Shown piece by piece: positions 1 through 5,233 of a stretch of DNA of 5,233 nucleotides (position 1 is the first letter of the stretch; each line of letters opens with the position of its first letter). Below the pieces are notes generated by a model. The model did not search any database. It saw only the letters and a list, made by a program, of their open reading frames with translations, and was not told where the DNA came from. The DNA is from Chthoniobacterales bacterium (GTDB taxonomy: Bacteria > Verrucomicrobiota > Verrucomicrobiia > Chthoniobacterales > UBA10450): assembly GCA_025980625.1 (NCBI GenBank), contig JAICXG010000197.1, positions 1 to 5,233 on the forward strand, in the 5' to 3' direction. Both the position numbers and the translations under genes were made by a program.

Positions 1-10
1 CAAACCGCGC

Positions 11-274
11 CTAGATCAGCCCGGCTTTGCGCAGCGTTTTGTAGGCGCCGTTTTTGTTGATCGTCTTCAAGCCGCGCGCGGTGGCTTTAATGCGCACGAA
101 TTTTTTCAGCTCGGCCACCCAGACGCGTTGTTCGCGCAGGTTGGGCGAAAAGGTGCGCGGCACGTTTTTCGTCACGTGACGGCCAACGCCGCCCTTCTTT
201 TTCGCCATACCGCGACGATGAATGACGCTGCCGCGAGTCGGTTTCGATCCTGTGATGCTGCAAAACTTTGACAT
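11..274 (-). CDS. rpmB: 50S ribosomal protein L28
   Basis: This encodes an 87-residue L28, a structural protein of the large ribosomal subunit. The N-terminus MSKFCSITGSKP matches the family signature (E. coli has MSRVCQVTGKRP). The conserved core follows at about residues 39-76 (PRTFSPNLREQRVWV, then KKFVRIKATARGLKTINKNG), comparable to the E. coli RRF.PNLH.KRFWV / KRFVTLRVSTKGMRIIDK region. A basic, Gly-rich stretch at residues 21-37 (RGMAKKKGGVGRHVTKN) makes it slightly longer than the 78-residue E. coli protein. Only one Cys (residue 5) is present, so it is the form without a zinc ribbon. The frame stays open upstream to 415, but that extension has no family similarity, so the ATG at 274-272 was chosen. 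No clear Shine-Dalgarno precedes it. The TAG stop is at 13-11. It is transcribed divergently from the oxidoreductase gene. The family call is secure. Confidence 0.95.
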   Translation of the reverse strand: MSKFCSITGSKPTRGSVIHRRGMAKKKGGVGRHVTKNVPRTFSPNLREQRVWVAELKKFVRIKATARGLKTINKNGAYKTLRKAGLI

Positions 275-532
275 AAGCCGGTGCCGGAAGGGGCGTAAGG
301 TGGAATCAGTCAGCCGAACGGTCAAGCGATTCTTCGGTCGTGCAACATAGGGGATCGCTCTGTTATAGTGGGTTCCGATGTGCGGCGCGGACTGCACTCG
401 TCCGTCTCCAAACATTGCGAAAACATTAGCGCTTTATTGCCTCAAGTTTCGGACTTGAACGGGGAGCGCGAACCGTGGTCAAATCCAATTCCTCTTTTTC
501 TTCTCATCAATCCAGCCGAGTCGGCTTCTCTA
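275..532. promoter_or_regulatory. Divergent intergenic region between rpmB and the oxidoreductase gene
   Basis: This 258-bp stretch should hold the promoters of both flanking genes. On the plus strand, TGTTATAGT at 361-369 resembles an extended -10 (TGn-TATAGT). The complementary strand at the same place reads TATAAC, a possible -10 towards rpmB. No convincing -35 was found for either direction. A 6-bp hairpin with a TTCGG loop (TCAAGT/ACTTGA) lies at 443-459. A second short hairpin (AGCCG/CGGCT, 3-base loop) lies at 514-526, just before the oxidoreductase start, downstream of a pyrimidine-rich tract at 489-505. No RNA gene was recognised. A GTG at 368 would extend the oxidoreductase by 55 residues, but that extension shows no family features. 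Confidence 0.4.
361..369 (+). promoter_or_regulatory. Possible extended -10 promoter element
   Basis: The sequence TGTTATAGT matches the TGn plus TATAAT-like pattern of an extended -10 element at five of six hexamer positions. It sits about 165 bp before the oxidoreductase ATG, which would leave a long leader containing the two hairpins. No good -35 lies at the normal spacing. Chance occurrence cannot be excluded. Confidence 0.25.
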
Positions 533-1582
533 ATGACGCACAAAAATAATCACAGACTGCGAATCGGAATTGTGGGCGCCGGCGAAATCGTGAAGCGCCG
601 TCATCTGCCCGCACTGCAGCGCCGTCCGGACATTGAGATCGTCGCGGTGAGCAACTCGACTTACGAAAGCTCGGAGAAGTTTTGCAACGCACATGCGCCG
701 CATGCCACGCCGATGACGAACTGGGCGGAAATGCTCGCCGTTCCAGAGATCGATACGATCTGGATCGGCACGCCACCTTACATGCACTCGGCCGTGACGG
801 TGTCGGCGCTCGAGGCGGGCAAACATGTTTTCTGCCAGGGGCGCATGGCGATGGACCTGGCGGAGGCGGAGGAGATGCTCGCGGTCTCGCGCCGATATCC
901 CGAGCTGGTGACGATGCTCTGCCCGCCGCCGCACGGCTTGCGCGGCGATCTGCTCGTGCAAAAGCTGCTCGCCGAGGGTGTGCTTGGCCGGCCGCATCAT
1001 CTGCGACTTCAGAGCTTGAACAGCGCCTTCCTCGATCCCGATGCGCCGGCACATTGGCGGCAGCGGATCGAGATCAGCGGGTTGAATATTCTTACGCTCG
1101 GGATTTACGCCGAGGTGTTGCAGCGATGGTTTGGCGACATCACCGGCCTCTTCGCGCGCGGCAAAATCGCCTATCCAATGCGCCAGGGATACGAAGTCAT
1201 CATGCCCGATCTGCTGACGGTGCTCTGCCGATTTGGCAATGGAATGGAAGGCGTGCTGGAGTTCAGCGGAATCGATGCGCACGCGCCCTCCGATCGGCTG
1301 GAGGTGTACGGCGATCTGGGAACCTTGACCTATGATTTCGGATCGGACGTGGCACATGCGGGCCAGATTGGAGATCGCGCACTTCATGTCGTCGAGCTGA
1401 CGCCGGACCTGGAGACCGACTGGCATGTCGAGGATGATTTCATCGCGGCGGTGAAATCGCGCGGACGCATCCGGCCGCACCCCGATTTCGAGGATGGGGT
1501 GCGCTACATGCGGGTGGCACAGGCGGTGGCCGATTCGCGCGCGCGCAATGCGTGGGTCGAGATCACGCCCGCTCTTCCCTAA
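533..1582 (+). CDS. Gfo/Idh/MocA family NAD(P)-dependent oxidoreductase with atypical E-K-P motif
   Basis: This encodes a 349-residue, probably cytoplasmic protein, the usual family length. Residues 10-40 form the Rossmann start: RIGIVGAGEIVKRRHLPAL has the G-x-G dinucleotide motif at G15 and G17, followed by IEIVAVSN at 35-41. IDTIWIGTPPYMH at 73-85 matches the family's V.TP...H stretch, and EAGKHVFCQGRMAMDLAEAEEML at 94-116 matches the helix that normally carries EKP. Here that triplet is Q102-G103-R104, so the usual catalytic lysine is absent. The C-terminal alpha/beta domain runs from about 130 to 349, with SGLNILTLGIYAEVLQ at 182-197 and GVRYMRVAQAVADSR at 322-336. Known family members oxidise or reduce sugars, inositols and related compounds; the substrate here cannot be told. 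The ATG at 533 is chosen because it lies nine residues before the first Rossmann strand. No Shine-Dalgarno is visible. The TAA stop is part of a CCTAACGA word. It appears to be a single-gene transcript. Confidence 0.9.
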   Translation: MTHKNNHRLRIGIVGAGEIVKRRHLPALQRRPDIEIVAVSNSTYESSEKFCNAHAPHATPMTNWAEMLAVPEIDTIWIGTPPYMHSAVTVSALEAGKHVFCQGRMAMDLAEAEEMLAVSRRYPELVTMLCPPPHGLRGDLLVQKLLAEGVLGRPHHLRLQSLNSAFLDPDAPAHWRQRIEISGLNILTLGIYAEVLQRWFGDITGLFARGKIAYPMRQGYEVIMPDLLTVLCRFGNGMEGVLEFSGIDAHAPSDRLEVYGDLGTLTYDFGSDVAHAGQIGDRALHVVELTPDLETDWHVEDDFIAAVKSRGRIRPHPDFEDGVRYMRVAQAVADSRARNAWVEITPALP

Positions 1583-1596
1583 CGAATTGCCTCCAT

Positions 1597-1649
1597 TCCT
1601 GCTCCTGATCTCTCCCGGCGAAACGGCAGGATTGAACACAGGAACAGGA
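1597..1649. terminator. Weak inverted repeat after the oxidoreductase gene, possible terminator
   Basis: TCCTGCTCCTG at 1597-1607 pairs with CAGGAACAGGA at 1639-1649 at ten of eleven positions, across a 31-base loop. A run of five T lies at 1659-1663, about ten bases after the right arm. The long loop and the gap before the T-run make this a poor intrinsic terminator. It is the best candidate in the gap after the stop at 1582. Confidence 0.2.
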
Positions 1650-1692
1650 GAAGAATAATTTTTCGCCTAACGACCTTGCGGCGATCGCTGCT

Positions 1693-1744
1693 GGGAAAAA
1701 ACCTACTTCCCACGCCGACAACTTCCCTATTGATGTTTTTTCCC
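1693..1744. repeat. Perfect 10-bp inverted repeat upstream of the beta-helix gene
   Basis: GGGAAAAAAC at 1693-1702 is the exact reverse complement of GTTTTTTCCC at 1735-1744, with 32 bases between. The spacer holds a direct repeat, ACTTCCC at 1705-1711 and again at 1721-1727. The right arm ends 20 bases before the ATG at 1765. It could form a leader hairpin, bind a dimeric regulator, or act as a weak terminator reading from the left; the sequence does not decide between these. Confidence 0.4.
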
Positions 1745-1758
1745 GTTTTCGATAAGCC

Positions 1759-1764
1759 GGGGGA
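1759..1764 (+). promoter_or_regulatory. Purine-rich element that may decide the start of the beta-helix gene
   Basis: A GGGGGA run sits at 1759-1764. It directly abuts the ATG at 1765, too close to serve it, but lies 6 bases before a second in-frame ATG at 1771. If it is the ribosome binding site, translation begins at 1771 and the signal peptide starts MVRRALLQ. It is not a canonical AGGAGG. Confidence 0.3.
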
Positions 1765-4275
1765 ATGGGAATGGTGAGAAGGGCCCTCCTCCAGGGCATG
1801 GCCATCTGCGCTTTGGGTTTTGGGGCGAGCGCAGCCGATCAGATTGTGACCGCGACCGGCGACAATGGCGGTGCCAACCAGTTACGGGCGAAGCTTGCCG
1901 CGCTCCAGAGCACGGGCGGCGGTACCCTCACCTTTAATCTCGGGACTGCGACAATCGTTCTGGCACAAGGCGCGCTCCCGGCGATCACCACCACCTGCAC
2001 GATTGACGGCGGCGGGAACGTGACGATCGATGGCGCCGGCGCTTCCGCGATTCTCTCGATCAGCAGCGGCGGGTCACTCACCGTCCAGGACATTACCCTA
2101 ACGAATGGCTTCAACGCTTCGGCTGGCGGAGGCGCGATCGTCAACTCGGGCACGCTCGCGATCGACCAGTGCACTTTGAGCAACAACCGGACGGCTGCCG
2201 CATTTAGTGGCGGGGCAATCTGGTCGAGCGGTCCCCTAACGATCACGGACAGTGAGCTGAGCGGTAACCAGGCGGGCAACGGCGGCGCACTTTATGCCAC
2301 CTCGACCGCTGCCATCGTCGACATCACCGGCTGCGATTTTCACGATAACGCAACCCTGAACACGACGAACGGGTGGGGCGGCGCGATCCTGGACGGGGAC
2401 GGTTCTCCGGTGACGATCACATCTTCGAATCTGACGACGAACAGTGCCCGGTTCGGCGGTGCGATCTACGTTGGCCTCGGCGCGGCGCTTTCGGTGAGCG
2501 AGGGCACCATCACCGGCAACGACGCGGTCGGCGGCGGCGGCGGCGTTTTCATGGGTACTGACTCGGCGGGCAGCTTCCACAACACCGAGCTGTCGACGAA
2601 TTCAGTTACGGGGAATATCGGAGCGCTTCCGGGGACAGGTGGCGGCGCGATCTCCTCAGCGGGGACGCTCTCCGTGACCGAGACGACTTTGAGCGGCAAC
2701 ACGGCGGGCGCCTACAATGGAGGCGCGATTCTGGTCGCGGGCGTGCTTCTCACGACAGAGAGCTCGGTTTTCAATGGGAACAGCGCGAGCAATGGCGGTG
2801 GAATTCAGGTCAGCGACCAGTCGAGTATTTCGGTCACCAACTGCACAATCAGCGGCAACGCGGCGACGGTTGGCTTGGGCGGTGGAATCAACAACAGTGT
2901 TTCCGCCGGAAGTATGTCGATCAGCGGTTCAACCCTCAGCGGCAACTCTGCGAGCTCGTCCGGCGGTGGGATCGCGAACGGGAACAGCCTTGGCCTAACG
3001 AACTGCACAATCAGCGGCAACACCGCCGCGGTGAACGGTGGCGGCCTGTTCCTGCTCGCCAACAGCGGCTTGCCATCGGCCAACCTGATGAATGTGACCG
3101 TGGCGGAAAACGACGCGGCGGCGGCAGGCGGCATTTATCATCCCGGAACTTCCCTCAGCGGGGACATCACCCTGCAAAACACCCTCTTGGCGCAAAACTC
3201 CGGCGGAAATTTGGTCCGCGCGAATACAACCGGCGGCACGATCAAATCGAACGGCTCGAATTTGTCTGACGATGACTCCGGCAATGCCCTGCTCACCGCC
3301 GCCGGGGACAAGAGCGGGACGAGCTTTGATGCCAAACTCGGACCGCTCGCTGACAACGGTGGAGAGACACAGACACACCTCCTGGGGATAGGGAGCGATG
3401 CGATCGATGCAGGAAATCCCGCCGGCGCGCCAACGGTTGATCAACGTGGCGTGCCTCGTCCGCAGGGTCCGGCATTCGATATTGGCGCAGTCGAGGGTAC
3501 CGGGGCCATACTTTCCCGCTTCGCGAATATTTCCACCCGGCTCGACGTGGAGACCGGGGATAACGTCCTGATCGGCGGCTTTATCGTGAGCGGCACGCAG
3601 CCCAAGAAAGTCCTGGTTCGCGCCATCGGGCCCTCCCTCACCAGCTTCGGAGTCGTCGGTCCGCTCGCCGATCCGGTGCTCGAGTTGCACGATGCAAACA
3701 CCCTTCTTGAGACGAATGATAACTGGGTCGATTCGCCGAACAAACAGGCGATCATCGACACGATGATTGCGCCGACAAACGATGCCGAGTCGGCTATCAT
3801 CCGGACGTTGCCCGCGAATGGCGCTGCCTACACTGCGATCGTGCGCGGAGTGAACAACAGCACCGGGATCGCCCTCGTGGAGGTTTATGATCTCGATGAC
3901 ACGGTCGATTCGCGGCAGGCGAACATCAGCACGCGCGGACTGGTGCAGACGAACGACAAGGTCATGATCGGCGGATTCATCATTACCGGTGGCGCGAAAA
4001 CGGTGCTATTGCGGGCGTTGGGACCATCCCTGCCGCTGAGCGGAATTTTGGCCGATCCGATGCTCGAGCTGCACAACGAGAATGGTGACGTGACGATCAA
4101 CGACAACTGGCGCGATACCCAGGAGACAGACATTACCGCCACCGGGCTTGCCCCCAGCAACGACAGCGAGTCCGCCATCCTCCAGACGTTGCCGGAAGGC
4201 CCTTACACCGCGATCGTCAGCGGCGTCGGCCAGACCAGCGGCGTCGCCTTGTTCGAAGCCTACGATCTCGACTGA
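1765..4275 (+). CDS. Secreted right-handed beta-helix protein with choice-of-anchor-Q-like segment and two C-terminal modules
   Basis: This encodes 836 residues. Residues 1-23 form a Sec-type signal peptide: MVRR basic start, hydrophobic core LLQGMAICALGFG, and ASA|AD as the likely cleavage site, so the protein is exported. Residues about 50-480 are a right-handed parallel beta-helix (pectin-lyase fold, Pmp-like), with many SGN, NCTISGN and GGGI turns spaced about 25-40 residues apart. Residues about 480-577 (SNLSDDD, GPLADNGGETQTHLL, DAIDAGNP, DQRGVPRP, DIGAVEG) match the segment annotated as choice-of-anchor Q. Two related modules of about 120 residues follow (585-711 and 717-836), and the chain stops exactly at the second YDLD. 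No LPXTG motif, PEP-CTERM motif, beta-barrel or C-terminal membrane helix is seen. Beta-helix proteins of this kind act as surface adhesins or polysaccharide-active proteins; I see no lyase or hydrolase active-site motif, so no enzyme activity is claimed. The start could be 1765 or 1771. Confidence 0.9.
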   Translation: MGMVRRALLQGMAICALGFGASAADQIVTATGDNGGANQLRAKLAALQSTGGGTLTFNLGTATIVLAQGALPAITTTCTIDGGGNVTIDGAGASAILSISSGGSLTVQDITLTNGFNASAGGGAIVNSGTLAIDQCTLSNNRTAAAFSGGAIWSSGPLTITDSELSGNQAGNGGALYATSTAAIVDITGCDFHDNATLNTTNGWGGAILDGDGSPVTITSSNLTTNSARFGGAIYVGLGAALSVSEGTITGNDAVGGGGGVFMGTDSAGSFHNTELSTNSVTGNIGALPGTGGGAISSAGTLSVTETTLSGNTAGAYNGGAILVAGVLLTTESSVFNGNSASNGGGIQVSDQSSISVTNCTISGNAATVGLGGGINNSVSAGSMSISGSTLSGNSASSSGGGIANGNSLGLTNCTISGNTAAVNGGGLFLLANSGLPSANLMNVTVAENDAAAAGGIYHPGTSLSGDITLQNTLLAQNSGGNLVRANTTGGTIKSNGSNLSDDDSGNALLTAAGDKSGTSFDAKLGPLADNGGETQTHLLGIGSDAIDAGNPAGAPTVDQRGVPRPQGPAFDIGAVEGTGAILSRFANISTRLDVETGDNVLIGGFIVSGTQPKKVLVRAIGPSLTSFGVVGPLADPVLELHDANTLLETNDNWVDSPNKQAIIDTMIAPTNDAESAIIRTLPANGAAYTAIVRGVNNSTGIALVEVYDLDDTVDSRQANISTRGLVQTNDKVMIGGFIITGGAKTVLLRALGPSLPLSGILADPMLELHNENGDVTINDNWRDTQETDITATGLAPSNDSESAILQTLPEGPYTAIVSGVGQTSGVALFEAYDLD
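2074..3204 (+). repeat. Beta-helix coil repeats
   Basis: Residues about 104-480 of the protein consist of degenerate coils with the pattern L(T/S)(V/I)...(S/T).(L/I)SGN.A...GGGI. Clear copies include TLSNNRTAAAFSGGAI, ELSGNQAGNGGAL, TLSGNTAGAYNGGAI, TISGNAATVGLGGGI, TLSGNSASSSGGGI and TISGNTAAVNGGGL. The underlying DNA repeats (GCGGCAAC, GGCGGTGG and similar) arise from this coding pattern. The copies are diverged rather than recent duplicates. Confidence 0.85.
3517..4272 (+). repeat. Two tandem C-terminal ~120-residue modules
   Basis: Module 1 spans residues 585-711 (3517-3897) and module 2 spans 717-836 (3913-4272). Shared landmarks in order are ANISTR, V.T.D.V.IGGFI..G, K.VL.RA.GPSL, LADP.LELH, NDNW, AP.ND.ESAI..TLP, YTAIV.GV, and G.AL.E.YDLD. 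The DNA copies differ widely, so the duplication is old. I recall this module at the C-termini of many large exported proteins of Spartobacteria-like Verrucomicrobia. Its position beyond the helix suggests a stalk, an anchoring or an export role, which is inference. Confidence 0.8.
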
Positions 4276-4290
4276 GCGCGAGCGAGTCTG

Positions 4291-4305
4291 CCTAACGACT
4301 AACGA
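4291..4305 (+). repeat. Tandem CTAACGA pair in the convergent gap
   Basis: CCTAACGACTAACGA is two abutting 7-bp units within the 36-bp gap between the convergent stops of the beta-helix gene (4275) and mgtE (4312). No hairpin with a T-run is present in this gap. GCGCGAGCG at 4275-4283 and CGCTCCGCGC at 4320-4329 could pair imperfectly around the tandem, but the second arm lies inside mgtE coding sequence. Confidence 0.7.
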
Positions 4306-4311
4306 ATCGAG

Positions 4312-5233
4312 CTACAACATCGCTCCGCGCAAAATGAACAGTGCGATCGTGAAGTAGATCATCAATCCGGTAACATCGACGAGCGTGGCGACGAATGGCG
4401 CCGAGGATGTCGCGGGATCGGCGCCGACCCGGCGGAGAACGAACGGCAACATCGAGCCGGAGAGCGAACCCCAGAGCACGACCCCGACCAGCGCCACCCC
4501 CACGGTGATGGCGATGAGCGGCCAGTGCGGGCCGTAGATTTCGCGATGGAAATATTTTTCCCCAACCACCGACCAGATGGCGACACGGACCGCGCCGATC
4601 GTCCCGAGGATCAGGCCTAACGACAAGCCGGCCTGCAATTCCCGGCTCGCGACCCGCCACCAATCGCGCAGCGTTACTTCGCCTAGCGCCATTGCACGGA
4701 TGATGAGGGTTGAGGCCTGCGAGCCCGAGTTGCCGCCGCTCGAGATGATGAGCGGGAGAAAAAGCGCGAGCACCACCGCTTTCGCGATCTCATCCTGATA
4801 ACTCGACATGGCCGTCGCGGTCAGCATTTCGCCGAGAAACAAAATAACGAGCCAACCGGCCCGCTTCCGCACCATCCGCCAGAGCGGGATCCGCATGTAG
4901 GGCTCATCAAGCGCTTCCATGCCGCCGAATTTCTGGATGTCCTCGGTCGCTTCTTCTTCCGCGACGTCGAGCATGTCGTCGGTGGTGACGAGGCCGACGA
5001 GAACGCCGTTGGAATCGACCACCGGCAGCGCGCTCCGGTCGTATTTGCGAAAGACGTTAAGCGCTTCCTCCTGCGAGTCGGTCACATTGAGGGCAGTAAA
5101 ATTTTCATCCATCAGGTCGCTCACCCTGGTATCGAGCGGCCGGAGGAGGAACTCGCGAATGCGAATGTCGTCGATCAATTTCCCGCGATGATCGACCACG
5201 TAGATGACATTGATCGTTTCCGAATCCTGTCCG
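4312..5233 (-). CDS. mgtE: Magnesium transporter MgtE, N-terminal part beyond the window
   Basis: The visible 306 residues are the C-terminal part of an MgtE magnesium channel/transporter of the cytoplasmic membrane (full family length about 450). The frame is open to the window edge and enters within the first CBS domain (ETINVIYVVD, then IREFLL). The second CBS domain is at visible residues about 37-95 (VSDLMDENFTALNV, SALPVVDSNGVLVGLVTTDDML). A connecting helix follows, and then five membrane segments: near 124-143, 151-168, 199-220, 235-263 and 283-302. Family signatures are LALFLPLIISSGGNSGSQAS at about 155-174, DPATSSAPFV at 272-281, and VDVTG with D286, matching the ion-binding Asp of the pore. 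In known MgtE, the cytosolic N and CBS domains close the channel when Mg2+ is high. A GTG at 5199-5197 is not the start, because similarity continues upstream. The TAG stop is 36 bp from the convergent neighbour's stop. Confidence 0.95.
   Translation of the reverse strand, partial: GQDSETINVIYVVDHRGKLIDDIRIREFLLRPLDTRVSDLMDENFTALNVTDSQEEALNVFRKYDRSALPVVDSNGVLVGLVTTDDMLDVAEEEATEDIQKFGGMEALDEPYMRIPLWRMVRKRAGWLVILFLGEMLTATAMSSYQDEIAKAVVLALFLPLIISSGGNSGSQASTLIIRAMALGEVTLRDWWRVASRELQAGLSLGLILGTIGAVRVAIWSVVGEKYFHREIYGPHWPLIAITVGVALVGVVLWGSLSGSMLPFVLRRVGADPATSSAPFVATLVDVTGLMIYFTIALFILRGAML

Larger units (their letters stand above)
1578..4623 (+). repeat. Dispersed, strand-oriented octamer CCTAACGA (7 copies plus one CTAACGA)
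   Basis: Copies lie at 1578-1585, 1666-1673, 2097-2104, 2235-2242, 2994-3001, 4291-4298 and 4616-4623. An eighth CTAACGA at 4299-4305 directly follows the sixth. Every full copy is preceded by C or G, and none is followed by G. All read in the plus orientation; I found no TCGTTAGG. By my reading, every CCTAA in the window belongs to this word. At roughly 60% GC, an octamer of this composition is expected well under once in 5.2 kb. Its sites include intergenic DNA, a stop codon, a sense gene and an antisense position in mgtE, so transcription direction does not explain the bias. Confidence 0.75.

Noticed and set aside
275..415. N-terminal extension of the L28 frame to 415 on the minus strand
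   Set aside because: The extra 47 residues have no L28 similarity, and the family signature begins exactly at the ATG at 274.
368..532. Longer oxidoreductase from a GTG at 368
   Set aside because: The added 55 residues precede the Rossmann strand without domain features, and the GTG overlaps the best promoter-like element.
530..1639. Long open frame antisense to the oxidoreductase
   Set aside because: It is a mirror of a GC-rich gene; its translation is rich in Arg/His and shows no recognisable domain, while the sense strand has clear family motifs.
1730..1756. TTGATG ... GATAAG as a promoter for the beta-helix gene
   Set aside because: The spacing is only 15 bases, both hexamers are imperfect, and the -10 would leave almost no leader before the ATG.
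2074..3204. DNA tandem-repeat array or CRISPR-like array
   Set aside because: The repeated words follow the beta-helix coil code in one reading frame; unit lengths vary and there are no constant repeats with unique spacers.
2995..3690. Antisense open frames within the beta-helix gene
   Set aside because: They arise from the repetitive GC-rich sense coding pattern and show no coherent fold or family signature.
4275..4329. Bidirectional terminator between the convergent genes
   Set aside because: The arms pair imperfectly, one lies in mgtE coding sequence, and there is no T-run on either side.
4312..5199. mgtE starting at the GTG at 5199
   Set aside because: The frame stays open to the edge, and the upstream residues (ETINVIYVVD) continue the first CBS domain, so the true start is outside the window.

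Overview
The window most likely comes from a soil-type verrucomicrobium (Verrucomicrobiota, Spartobacteria/Chthoniobacterales-like). Three things suggest this. The large surface protein ends in a tandem ~120-residue module (ISTR...IGGFI...GPSL...DP.LELH...NDNW...YTAIV.G...VYDLD) that I associate with that group. The L28 protein carries a basic, glycine-rich N-terminal insert. The DNA is fairly GC-rich, and its gene starts have poor Shine-Dalgarno sequences. The assignment is an inference from recall, not from a search.

Layout: (1) 11-274, minus strand: rpmB, ribosomal protein L28. (2) 275-532: divergent intergenic region with a possible extended -10 element and two small hairpins. (3) 533-1582, plus strand: a Gfo/Idh/MocA-type NAD(P)-dependent oxidoreductase in which the usual E-K-P motif reads Q-G-R. 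(4) 1583-1764: intergenic region with two copies of an 8-bp word, a weak inverted repeat and a perfect 10-bp inverted repeat just before the next gene. (5) 1765-4275, plus strand: an 836-residue secreted right-handed beta-helix protein with a signal peptide, a choice-of-anchor-Q-like segment and two C-terminal modules. (6) 4276-4311: a 36-bp convergent gap holding a tandem copy of the same word. (7) 4312-5233, minus strand: mgtE, a CBS-domain magnesium transporter/channel whose N-terminal part lies beyond the window end.

The genes do not form an operon or an obvious pathway. They are a housekeeping gene, a sugar- or polyol-type dehydrogenase, a cell-surface protein and a cation transporter, in mixed orientations. 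No mobile element, CRISPR array, tRNA or rRNA was seen.

The most unusual signal is not a gene. The octamer CCTAACGA occurs seven times between 1578 and 4623, and an eighth CTAACGA adjoins one copy in tandem. All are on the plus strand, and I found none in the reverse orientation. They lie in intergenic DNA, across a stop codon, inside a plus-strand gene and antisense within a minus-strand gene. This looks like an oriented genomic signal word (uptake-, Chi- or KOPS-like) rather than a gene-level regulator.
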